Positions 35,604-42,726 of a stretch of DNA of 64,000 bases are shown in pieces. The stretch's first letter is position 1. Each line of letters begins with the position of its first letter. The notes below the pieces were generated by a model. It was not told the origin of the DNA. It did no database searches and saw only the letters and a program-made list of their open reading frames with translations. Both the position numbers and the translations under genes were made by a program. Origin of the DNA: Mycobacterium sp. (lineage in GTDB: Bacteria > Actinomycetota > Actinomycetes > Mycobacteriales > Mycobacteriaceae); assembly GCA_003987775.1 (NCBI GenBank), contig RXJD01000011.1, positions 1 to 64,000 on the forward strand. The letters run 5' to 3'.

Positions 35604-35632
35604 TTGACAATATCGTGGCAGTCGCGGATAGC
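35604..35632 (+). promoter_or_regulatory. Promoter of the RiPP operon (TTGACA-N17-GATAGC)
   Basis: A perfect -35 hexamer TTGACA (35604-35609), a 17-nt spacer and GATAGC (35627-35632) as -10. Transcription would begin near 35639, giving a ~27-nt leader with the purine-rich ribosome site GAGAAGGGAAG (35651-35661) 4 nt before the precursor ATG. Confidence 0.6.
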
Positions 35633-35665
35633 CGGTAAGCGGCAACGTCCGAGAAGGGAAGCATC

Positions 35666-35821
35666 ATGGAACAACGGATCCTCTGGAAAAGGCCCGTCAT
35701 CAGGGAGGTCGGTCTTGCGGAGGCGGATCCCCATATTGCGCTGGTCTGCACCACCTGCGTGGCGACGGTGGCCATCGGCGTTCGGGACCAGTGGAGCGGC
35801 AACCCGGGACCCCGGACGTAA
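35666..35821 (+). CDS. Putative RiPP precursor peptide (51 aa)
   Basis: ATG 35666 has a strong ribosome site (GAGAAGGGAAG) and its own sigma-70-type promoter. The 51-residue peptide starts MEQRILWKRPVIREVGLAEA, a charged leader-like part with an aromatic/Pro/aliphatic patch of the kind bound by PqqD-type recognition elements. It then has a hydrophobic DPHIALV and a core beginning CTTC, then VATVAIGVRDQWSGNPGPRT. The core has two Cys, four Thr and one Ser that a YcaO enzyme could cyclise. The four genes directly downstream encode modification enzymes. No homologue is known to me; the precursor assignment is inference from context and composition. Confidence 0.75.
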   Translation: MEQRILWKRPVIREVGLAEADPHIALVCTTCVATVAIGVRDQWSGNPGPRT

Positions 35822-35854
35822 ACCCCCGGGTTCGCGCAAAGCGGAGTGGATGCA

Positions 35855-37018
35855 GTGACTCACCCCTATGCCCTGGTCCTCGCCATGCGAGATCGAGTGC
35901 GAAGTCGCGCCGGGGAGTCGGAACGGATGCGGACGCTGGCTCCCGGCGTCGTCGAAGACATGCGTGTTGCCGGACTTTTCTCGGCGTTCAACCCCGTCGA
36001 GGCGGGCGGTTCCGAACCGTCATTCGCCGCCATGATCGAGACGTGGATCGAGATGGCTTGGCAGGACGGGGCATTCGGGTGGGTCGGTGTCACCAATCTG
36101 CTGTCGGCATTCGGTGCCGCCACGTATCTGCCCGACGACGGCTTCGCCGAAGTTTTCGGCGCCGGTGCCGACCGAATCGCTATCGGTGGTCAGTACTTTC
36201 CCAACGGAACGGGAACCGTGGTGCCGGGCGGCTATCGATTGAGCGGTTCCTGGAAATTCGGCTCAGGAATCAATCACGCGCAGTTCATTGTCGCGGGATT
36301 CTGTCCGATCGATAACGGCGAGGTCAGGTGGAAAAGTGAAGGTGTTCCCGATTGGCGGGTAGCAGTGCTGCCCCGAGATCAGGTCACCATCAAAGACAGC
36401 TGGCACGTGCAGGGTCTCAAAGGCACGGGTTCATACGATTACAGCGCGGACAACCTATTCGTGCCCGATGTCCGTACCTATCCGACTTTTACCCGCCAGC
36501 CGCATCGCGGGAATTCGCCGGCCGCGCAAATGGGCATCGTTCCATTGGGTGCGGCAGGGCACGCCTCGTGGGCCTTGGGAGTAGCGAAAAGCATGCTCGA
36601 TGATGTCAGAGAACTGGCGGCAACGAAATGTCGCGAAGGCGATGACACCGGACTGGCCGGCCGTCCCACCTTTCAGCGCGGATTTGCACATCATGTAGCG
36701 GCGTGGCGCGCCGCCTATCTGCTGGTTGTCGACGCATTCACCGCGGCGGAGGCGGCAGTGGCCGGTGGCCTGGAACTGACGGCGGCCCAGCGGGCGGATA
36801 TGCGTGCAGCCGCGGTATATGCCACTGATGTCGCAAGGCGGTGTGCGGAATGGGCACATCTGTCCGTAGGCACCAGCGCGATCCTCGAAGGAACCCGCAT
36901 AGAACGCGCCTTCCGCGACATATACACCGGGACCCAACACAGTTTTATCAGCGAGACAGTGGCGATTGACGCCGCCCAGATCTGGCTCGGGGTCGCTTTC
37001 GACAAAGTAGGGCTCTGA
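35855..37018 (+). CDS. Acyl-CoA dehydrogenase/group-D flavin monooxygenase-like enzyme in RiPP operon
   Basis: 387 aa from GTG 35855 (GCGGAG 8 nt upstream); GTG 35846 is the alternative. The fold order is that of acyl-CoA dehydrogenases with a type-2 C-terminal domain, such as HsaA/NcnH hydroxylases: GGSEPSF helical start, SGSWKFGSGINHAQFIVAG in the beta domain, VQGLKGTGSYDYSADNLFVPD, and ERAFRDIYTGTQHSFISE near the C-terminus. It should bind FAD or FMN. Placed between the precursor and the leader-binding protein, it probably desaturates, hydroxylates or otherwise oxidises the peptide. That use is inference. Confidence 0.82.
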   Translation: MTHPYALVLAMRDRVRSRAGESERMRTLAPGVVEDMRVAGLFSAFNPVEAGGSEPSFAAMIETWIEMAWQDGAFGWVGVTNLLSAFGAATYLPDDGFAEVFGAGADRIAIGGQYFPNGTGTVVPGGYRLSGSWKFGSGINHAQFIVAGFCPIDNGEVRWKSEGVPDWRVAVLPRDQVTIKDSWHVQGLKGTGSYDYSADNLFVPDVRTYPTFTRQPHRGNSPAAQMGIVPLGAAGHASWALGVAKSMLDDVRELAATKCREGDDTGLAGRPTFQRGFAHHVAAWRAAYLLVVDAFTAAEAAVAGGLELTAAQRADMRAAAVYATDVARRCAEWAHLSVGTSAILEGTRIERAFRDIYTGTQHSFISETVAIDAAQIWLGVAFDKVGL

Positions 37019-37030
37019 TGAAGGTGTGCA

Positions 37031-37318
37031 ATGTCCTCACACGCTGACACCATATTCATGCGCAATAATGAGTTGCAGACTGATGCCGCTGACGGGGGAG
37101 TGGTCATTCAAACCACCGGCGGAAAGTATCTGGTGCTGATGGGTTCTGCGTGTTCGGTGTGGCAGTGCCTGGATCGCTGGCGTTCCCTTGACGAACTGGT
37201 AAATGAGCTATCGGGGACCTACGCCGGCACCGAAGCGATCAGAGTGGATATCTCTGACGTATTAGCGGAATGGTGCCGTCGTGGCCTGGTCGTGCGACGT
37301 GGCGAAGGTGGCCGGTGA
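37031..37318 (+). CDS. Stand-alone PqqD-type RiPP recognition element
   Basis: 95 aa from ATG 37031, 12 nt after the flavoprotein. The winged-helix PqqD pattern is visible: RNNELQTDAADGGVVIQTTGGKYLVL (three strands), GSACSVWQCLDRWRSLDELVNELSGTY (helices), and VLAEWCRRGLVVR. PqqD-like proteins bind leader peptides and present them to modifying enzymes, here most likely the YcaO. Its stop overlaps the GTG of the YcaO gene, so the two are made together. In many azole pathways this role is fused to an E1/ThiF-like protein, which is absent here. Confidence 0.85.
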   Translation: MSSHADTIFMRNNELQTDAADGGVVIQTTGGKYLVLMGSACSVWQCLDRWRSLDELVNELSGTYAGTEAIRVDISDVLAEWCRRGLVVRRGEGGR

Positions 37319-38526
37319 GAGGGCACCTCAAAATCTCGGTTTTCTCCCGTCCGGCGCGGGCGGTCTTGATTGCCGACCGACTGAATGACCTGCCCCTGCG
37401 GATCGGCGACTTCCTTGATCTCGACATGGCTGTCGAGTGTTTCTGTGCGCCCGAGGTGTTGCTCGGATTCGACCTGGTCACGGCGCAGTTGGTCGCCCCG
37501 GGCTGGTCCTGCCCTGTCGAGGCTGCGGCTTGCGATCAAGACATGGATCTCTTGATCGCCCGATTTGTCGGAGAACTGGCCGAACGCATCGCGCTGAGCA
37601 GCTATCTGCCGTTTGTCGTGGCCCGCACCAGTGAACGCGAGTTGCGCAGTGGCGGCCATCGCGTCTTCGACGTCCGTTCCTTCATCGGCGAACCGTTGCT
37701 GCACTCCGGCTGGCCGTTTCGGCCCTACGACCCCGCAGCCGACATCGACTGGACGGTGGGCACTGATATCGAGACCGGTTCAGCCGTCTATGTCCCCGCA
37801 GGTCTCTGCTCGGCTCAGGTCCGCGGCTGGTGCGAACTGACGAGTAACGGCACCGCGGCGGGGGCCACGGCCGCGACGGCCACCGATCGGGCGATTCGTG
37901 AGCTGTTCGAACGAGACGCGATTCGACTGGCGTGGTTGATGCGGGTCGCCCTGGCGCCCGTGTCACCTCCCAGCACGTGGGAGCGCGTGCAGAAGGCCGA
38001 TGAAGGACTTGGCTGGCGCACCGGCTTCTATCACCTCGCCAGCCGCGGCGGTGCGCCCGTATGGGTTGTGTTTACGCGCCACCAATCGATTCCCATCTTC
38101 GCGATCGGCAGTGCCTGTGCGGCCGGCTCCGAAGCGGGCCTGAATCATGCGTTGCAGGAATGCCTCCAAATACGACTGAAGATGTGGCTGTCCCGAGCCG
38201 ACACGAAGGCCGCGGCCATCACAGAGGTCCGCTCGTTCGAAGACCATATTCTCTACTACTGCAACGAAATTCGGCTGAATGACGTCGAAAATCTCTTCCG
38301 GTGCGACAGGCGGATCAATCGTGCGCGCCAGGTTGGTCCCGAAGTGACTCTCGCCGGAGCGGTCAGCATGACTATCGGCCATTTTCTCGATCTCGACGTC
38401 GTCCGGGTGTTGCACCCGGGCCTTCAACCCATCGAAGCCGACCACGGCTCAGCACGACTGATCGGCTCGATCGGTGCCGCGCGAGCCACCGCCGACTTCC
38501 GAACGACACCCGTTCCGTTCGCCTAG
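37315..38526 (+). CDS. YcaO-domain cyclodehydratase
   Basis: 403 aa from GTG 37315, which overlaps the PqqD stop (GTGA). The YcaO ATP/Mg signature is clear: SNGTAAGATAATATDRAIRELFERDAI, then GSACAAGSEAGLNHALQECLQIR, and the C-terminal TTPVPFA resembling the PxPxP tail important in azoline-forming YcaOs. The enzyme would use ATP to close Cys, Ser or Thr side chains onto the peptide backbone, giving thiazolines or (methyl)oxazolines, or make another backbone change. The first ~130 residues lack the ThiF/ocin fold and look like a divergent YcaO N-terminus. Confidence 0.88.
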   Translation: MRGHLKISVFSRPARAVLIADRLNDLPLRIGDFLDLDMAVECFCAPEVLLGFDLVTAQLVAPGWSCPVEAAACDQDMDLLIARFVGELAERIALSSYLPFVVARTSERELRSGGHRVFDVRSFIGEPLLHSGWPFRPYDPAADIDWTVGTDIETGSAVYVPAGLCSAQVRGWCELTSNGTAAGATAATATDRAIRELFERDAIRLAWLMRVALAPVSPPSTWERVQKADEGLGWRTGFYHLASRGGAPVWVVFTRHQSIPIFAIGSACAAGSEAGLNHALQECLQIRLKMWLSRADTKAAAITEVRSFEDHILYYCNEIRLNDVENLFRCDRRINRARQVGPEVTLAGAVSMTIGHFLDLDVVRVLHPGLQPIEADHGSARLIGSIGAARATADFRTTPVPFA

Positions 38527-38536
38527 CGGTCCGGCT

Positions 38537-39616
38537 GTGAACCCTCCACCATCCGCACCCGCATCTAACGCAGCCGAGCCGCGCTCGGGGAGTGAGCCCG
38601 TCCGCTACCGTCGAGCACCGCATCTGGCGCTCACCTGGCAGGGCAGCGCAATGCAGTGCATCCACGCGCCCAGCGGACGCCTATTCCATGTCGACGACGA
38701 CATCATCACGGTGCTGAGCGCGGCCACCGAGCCGTGCATCCTCGACGATCTCCGGATGCGCTCCGGCGTCGATCATGCGGTGATTCTGGCGGCCGTAGCC
38801 GCGGGTGTCCTGGTCGCGGAGGAAGCGGACCGGCTAACCGACTGGAACACCTACGAGTTGGCCGTGCAAAGGCTCTTCGGCCGGGGCAGAGCACGATTCG
38901 GACTCAACGACGTACGTCCACGACCTGCGCGCCTGTCACCTCCGCCAGGCACGCCCATTGCGCTCGACGACATCGCGGCGCCCCCACCGAAGGCGTCTTT
39001 CAGCGAGGTCCTTTCCGCTCGCCGTTCCGTGCGCCGCTTCGCCGACAGCCCGCTGGCGCTCTCGCAGCTGAGCCGGCTACTGCTGGATGTCCTCGCGGTC
39101 CAGCACGAAGACTCCACCACAGGCACCTGGAAACGCCCCACGCCTTCGGGCGGCGCGCGCCATCCGCTGGAACTGTACGTCGCGGCATTGAACGTCGAAT
39201 CCCTGCAACGGCGCTGCTATTACTTCGATCCGGTCACTCGCTCGCTCGTCCCGATGGCCGGCACCGAGGAACTGACGATCGAAGTCGAGGACATCTCGAT
39301 GAATGCCATGGGTTTGGTCGATGACGGCGCCGGCCGTCCCGCACCGCCCGCAGCGGTCCTCATGATCACCGCGCTGTACGAGCGCACGATGCACTGCTAT
39401 CAGGATTTCGCTCTCACGCTCATCCATAAAGATGCCGGGTGCCTGCTGCAGACGCTCTATCTGCAGGCAACGGCGCAAGCCCTGGCGGGTTGCGCGATCG
39501 GAGCGGGACCCGAGCTGCACATCGCCGCCGGCCTGGGCCTCGACCCCAACGCACAGGGCTACGTGGGAGGGTTTGCGCTGGGCGCCCGGGTGACGGACGT
39601 CGCGGGGGCGAGGTAG
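38537..39616 (+). CDS. SagB-type FMN-dependent dehydrogenase
   Basis: 359 aa from GTG 38537, 10 nt after the YcaO stop. The first ~140 residues resemble the winged-helix N-terminal region of SagB/ThcOx proteins (LTWQGSAMQCIHAPSG, ILDDLRMRSGVD). The rest is a nitroreductase-fold FMN domain: FSEVLSARRSVRRFADSPL, RPTPSGGARHPLELYV, and a C-terminal LQTLYLQATAQALAGCAIGAG. SagB enzymes oxidise azolines to azoles. With YcaO and PqqD this gives a pathway to aromatic thiazoles/oxazoles. A hairpin terminator follows. Confidence 0.87.
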   Translation: MNPPPSAPASNAAEPRSGSEPVRYRRAPHLALTWQGSAMQCIHAPSGRLFHVDDDIITVLSAATEPCILDDLRMRSGVDHAVILAAVAAGVLVAEEADRLTDWNTYELAVQRLFGRGRARFGLNDVRPRPARLSPPPGTPIALDDIAAPPPKASFSEVLSARRSVRRFADSPLALSQLSRLLLDVLAVQHEDSTTGTWKRPTPSGGARHPLELYVAALNVESLQRRCYYFDPVTRSLVPMAGTEELTIEVEDISMNAMGLVDDGAGRPAPPAAVLMITALYERTMHCYQDFALTLIHKDAGCLLQTLYLQATAQALAGCAIGAGPELHIAAGLGLDPNAQGYVGGFALGARVTDVAGAR

Positions 39617-39685
39617 GTAGCCCAGGCCGCGGCCGCTCTCGCGCTGGCCATGGAAATGAACGGTTTTCGCCTCGACAGCAGGCCA

Positions 39686-39702
39686 CCACGCCGAAGGCGT
39701 GG
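39686..39702 (+). terminator. Hairpin terminator after the RiPP operon
   Basis: CCACGCC-GAA-GGCGTGG: a perfect 7-bp GC-rich stem with a 3-nt loop, 70 nt after the SagB stop, without a T-run (I-shaped, as common in mycobacteria). Confidence 0.65.
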
Positions 39703-39841
39703 CTATGCTTGCTGAGCGCTGGACACCGCCCGCGAGTTGGGCCCGTCAAGCGTGGCATTTTGCTTCTCGACCTGGGCCCACCGGCGAAGTGGCTGGGTAG
39801 TTCGTCGGTGGCCGGAGATACCGGAAGGTGAGGCGAGGTAG

Positions 39842-40633
39842 TTGGCAGCCGTGTCGGCGGTGGTGCTCTCGGGCAAGGGCGGAACAGCCAAAACGCTGTG
39901 GCAGATGATGTTGGCGGGGGAGGCCTCGCGCCTGGGTATCTCCACGTTGCTGGTCGACGCGGACCCGGAGCGCAACCTGTCCAACCACTTCGGGGTGTCG
40001 CAGCACTCGACCGGGCTGGGCTCGGTGCTCGAGGATGCCGGCATCAACTTCTGGGGCGACCCCGGCACCGCCGCCAAGCGGGTCGACGAGGAGATCATCG
40101 AGACCAAGTGGCCGCACGTCGAACTGCTACCGGCGGGAGCATCGTTGACCCGGGTCGCCGGGGTCGGCGTCTCGGACACCGGGCTGTTGCGGGGCATCTT
40201 CGTGGCGGCCGGGGTGTTCGACCGTTACGAGCTCGTCCTGATCGACACCGGGGGCCGCACCGGCTCGCTAGAGGCGCTCGCCATGCACCTGGCCGATGTG
40301 GCGTATGCGCCGATCGCCCCGACCGGCGACGCAGTGCGCAAAGCCATCGAGGCGCGCAACCGGGTCGAGCGCATCCAGCGCATCCATCCGCTCAAGTGGT
40401 GCGGGGTCGTGCTCTCCGGCTTCGACAGCCGCAACGGCATCGAACAGTCCATCCGGGAAACCGTGTACCAGGAGTTCGGCGATGAGGTGCGCGCCGAAGT
40501 GCCGCGGCGCGCCATCATCAACGAGGTCTTTCAACTGGGGCATCGGCTCGGTGACCGACACGAGTTCGTCGCCCGCCAACTCGCGCCCATCTTCCGCCGA
40601 TTCCTGGAAGAAGATCTGCTGGGCCGGCGATGA
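39842..40633 (+). CDS. Orphan ParA/MinD-type ATPase
   Basis: 263 aa from TTG 39842, chosen because GGAAGGTGAGG ends 8 nt upstream; GTG 39851 is the alternative. Deviant Walker A SGKGGTAKT at the N-terminus, Walker A' region LLVDADPERN, and Walker B VLIDTGGRTG mark the ParA family, which partitions DNA or protein cargo on the nucleoid. No parB gene or parS-like repeats are visible next to it. It may be a remnant of plasmid-derived DNA or position another cargo. It lies after the RiPP terminator and is probably not part of that operon. Confidence 0.8.
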   Translation: MAAVSAVVLSGKGGTAKTLWQMMLAGEASRLGISTLLVDADPERNLSNHFGVSQHSTGLGSVLEDAGINFWGDPGTAAKRVDEEIIETKWPHVELLPAGASLTRVAGVGVSDTGLLRGIFVAAGVFDRYELVLIDTGGRTGSLEALAMHLADVAYAPIAPTGDAVRKAIEARNRVERIQRIHPLKWCGVVLSGFDSRNGIEQSIRETVYQEFGDEVRAEVPRRAIINEVFQLGHRLGDRHEFVARQLAPIFRRFLEEDLLGRR

Positions 40634-40663
40634 ATCTTGGGGCGCCGCCGGGTCGATAGTGAT

Positions 40664-41218
40664 ATGCGCTCGCTGATCATCACGCAGAACATCACCCTGG
40701 ACGGCTCGGTCGAGATGCTGGGGGACTGGTTCAACCCCGAGGCGCACGACGGCGAACTGACCGCTGAACTGCGCCGCCAGGACGAAACCGCCGATGCCCT
40801 GCTGCTCGGTAGGCAAACCTTCCACGATTTCCGCAGCTACTGGCCGCACCAGAGCAGCGACCCGACAGGCGTCGCGGACTACATCAACAATGTCGCCAAA
40901 TACGTCGTGTCTTCGACGATCGCTGACCCGCAGTGGAACAACTCCATCGTCTTGCCCGGGGATCCCGTGGACGAGGTGAAAGCGCTGAAGGCGGCACCGG
41001 GCGGCGACATCGTCGCGACCGGCAGCATCACGTTGTGTCACAGCCTGATTGCCGCAGGGCTGGTCGACGAGTACAGGTTCTTCATCTACCCCTACGTACA
41101 GGGCGGCGGCCGCCGGTTATTTCCGGACGGCGCAACCATTTCCGGTTTGGTTCCGGCGGCGCCGCCGATGACGTTCCCCGGCGGTGTCACGCTGGCTAGT
41201 TGGACCGCCCGTCGCTGA
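40664..41218 (+). CDS. Dihydrofolate reductase/RibD C-terminal-fold protein
   Basis: 184 aa from ATG 40664. Pattern RSLIITQNITLDGSVE at the first strand, LLLGRQTFHDF, YVVSSTI, and DIVATGSITLCHSLIAAGLVDEYRFFIYPYVQGGGRRLF are those of the DHFR/RibD C-terminal domain family in actinobacteria. These proteins bind NADPH; true substrates are mostly unknown. The 3' end overlaps the convergent lipase gene by 23 nt. Confidence 0.82.
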   Translation: MRSLIITQNITLDGSVEMLGDWFNPEAHDGELTAELRRQDETADALLLGRQTFHDFRSYWPHQSSDPTGVADYINNVAKYVVSSTIADPQWNNSIVLPGDPVDEVKALKAAPGGDIVATGSITLCHSLIAAGLVDEYRFFIYPYVQGGGRRLFPDGATISGLVPAAPPMTFPGGVTLASWTARR

Positions 41219-42101
41219 GATTCAGCTGGCCGGCGAGAGCGCTTCCTACCGCCGCCGCTCCTGATGCGTTGGGATGCAGGGGCGCAGCAAGATGTGACAA
41301 CTCGAATCCCTCGACATACCTGTCGTCGGGCGCGGCGCACATGTCGTGTCCGGCCGAGACCGGTCGGGTGTCGAAGAAGTCGACGTGCACCTTCGTGGCC
41401 AACATCCGTTGCTGGTCATCGATCTCGTCAACCTTGGCCTGGAAGTAATCGGCGTCGCTGGGGTTGATCGGCTGTTCCCCGAAGCATCCGCCGGGGCGAA
41501 TGTACGTCGCGTAGCCGACCAGCACGACACGTGCGTGCGGGGCCCTGACCCGCACGGCACCAACCATGGCTTCCCACAACGGAATCTGTCGGTGGATCGC
41601 CGCGCTGAACCGATCGCCGCCGGCTGAGACGAAGTCGGCGAAGCAGGGGGGCTGCGCCAGAGAAACCCTGCGGCATTGTGCCGCGCTGGAGGCCAGGCCG
41701 ACATCATTGCCACCGATTGTGATGGTGACCAGGTCGGTATCGGCAGTGACGGCGTCGATCTGCCGCGGCACGTCTCCGCCACTGGTTGATTGTTCTCGAT
41801 CGGTGATGTCGGCAGCGGTGGCGCCGCTGCAGCTGACGTCGACGAAAGTGGCCGCACCGAGGCGGCGCGCCAGCACCGCGGGATAGTCGTTGGTCGATTT
41901 GAAGCACCCGGGCGGGTTGGCCGCGTCGGGTACCAGTGGTGCCGCGGCGGCCGAGTCACCTAGGGCCACGTACCTTTTCACGGCGCGAAGGACGGGTTCG
42001 TTGCCGGTGTGCGGTCGAGTCGCACAGACCGCGGTCGCGGCCAACAGCGTGGCGAGCGCTCCCGTGACCACGCGACGCCGCCACCGTGTAGCTGTTGCCA
42101 T
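41196..42101 (-). CDS. Secreted SGNH/GDSL lipase or esterase
   Basis: 301 aa from ATG 42101. A basic N-terminus and hydrophobic stretch (RRRVVTGALATLLAATAVCA) make an export signal. SGNH blocks are in order: ALGDSAAAA (Ser), SCSGATA (Gly), TIGGNDVG (Asn), and the C-terminal HPNASGAAAVG (His). It resembles mycobacterial exported lipases related to Rv0518 and streptomycete SGNH lipases, which act on phospholipids or esters outside the cell. Six cysteines suggest disulfide bonds. Confidence 0.87.
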   Translation of the reverse strand: MATATRWRRRVVTGALATLLAATAVCATRPHTGNEPVLRAVKRYVALGDSAAAAPLVPDAANPPGCFKSTNDYPAVLARRLGAATFVDVSCSGATAADITDREQSTSGGDVPRQIDAVTADTDLVTITIGGNDVGLASSAAQCRRVSLAQPPCFADFVSAGGDRFSAAIHRQIPLWEAMVGAVRVRAPHARVVLVGYATYIRPGGCFGEQPINPSDADYFQAKVDEIDDQQRMLATKVHVDFFDTRPVSAGHDMCAAPDDRYVEGFELSHLAAPLHPNASGAAAVGSALAGQLNLSDGRSN

Positions 42102-42137
42102 TTCACGCCAGGGTAGCGAAGGGCCGGCACGGTTGGC

Positions 42138-42353
42138 CTAGGCCGGGTTACGAAGATCGGCCAGCGAATTCTTGACACCGCCGTCCGAGCGCACCTGGAC
42201 TCCTGCCATCGCGACCATTACCGCCGAGGTGACCGAATGGACGACTGCGTCGGTGACGTTGTTCGGGAAGGTGAACACATAGGCCACCTGGTGTGAGGTA
42301 AAGGCCCAAATCCCGGGCGCCGCACCGGCAATGGCGGCCTCCTCGGGCTCCAC
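42138..42353 (-). CDS. Possible small hypothetical protein (71 aa)
   Basis: GTG 42353 opens a 71-aa frame (EPEEAAIAGAAPGIW..., then FTFPNNVTDAVVHSVTSAVMVAMAGVQVRSDG). Composition looks like protein rather than noise, but I recognise no family, and no strong ribosome site is present. A 17-nt palindrome lies 12 nt upstream. Treat as tentative. Confidence 0.35.
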   Translation of the reverse strand: MEPEEAAIAGAAPGIWAFTSHQVAYVFTFPNNVTDAVVHSVTSAVMVAMAGVQVRSDGGVKNSLADLRNPA

Positions 42354-42365
42354 CGTCAGGCTGAA

Positions 42366-42382
42366 TACTACGCTGTGTAGTA
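42366..42382. repeat. Palindrome TACTAC-N5-GTAGTA
   Basis: Perfect 6-bp arms TACTAC (42366-42371) and GTAGTA (42377-42382) around GCTGT. This form suits a dimeric repressor operator (TetR- or BlaI-like sites have such arms) rather than a terminator. It stands 12 nt before the tentative gene at 42353 on the minus strand. Confidence 0.4.
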
Positions 42383-42726
42383 CTCGACGTGCCAGGGTCG
42401 GGGCCCCGGCCCGATCGTCGAAATTCTCCGTCGCGAATAGTCGTACAGCTGTCCTAGAATTTCATTTGCATTGGAAAACGATTCGTTGCGTCAGCGTATT
42501 TGGACAGCAACGACAATATGTGCAACTGGTGGTCAACCGCCTCTCAAATGTCGACGAAATCTCCGTTCGTGCCAGGTTTGTTCAATTCGCCGTGTGGTGT
42601 TGAAAGTGCTGGGATTGTGTGGCAGCCTCGCTACCCGTGATGAAACCGTTATAAAGCGGTTCGTAAGGTCGAGATAAGAAAGTTATGTGTTCGTAATAAG
42701 ACCGTGATCGATCGAAGGATTGTTAC
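42383..42726. other. AT-richer intergenic region before the PE-cellulase gene
   Basis: 344 nt without a supported gene; distinctly lower GC than the surroundings from about 42440 to 42726. It should contain the promoter and 5' leader of the PE-GH12 gene. I see no clear regulator site or RNA structure. Confidence 0.5.

Noticed and set aside
37270..37314. Longer N-terminus for the YcaO protein
   Set aside because: It would overlap PqqD by 49 nt, has no ribosome site and adds unrelated residues; the GTGA junction at 37315 is typical coupling.
35666..39616. Lasso peptide or mycofactocin cluster as explanation of the PqqD protein
   Set aside because: No asparagine-synthetase-like cyclase, no B2 protease and no radical SAM gene; YcaO and SagB point to azole chemistry.
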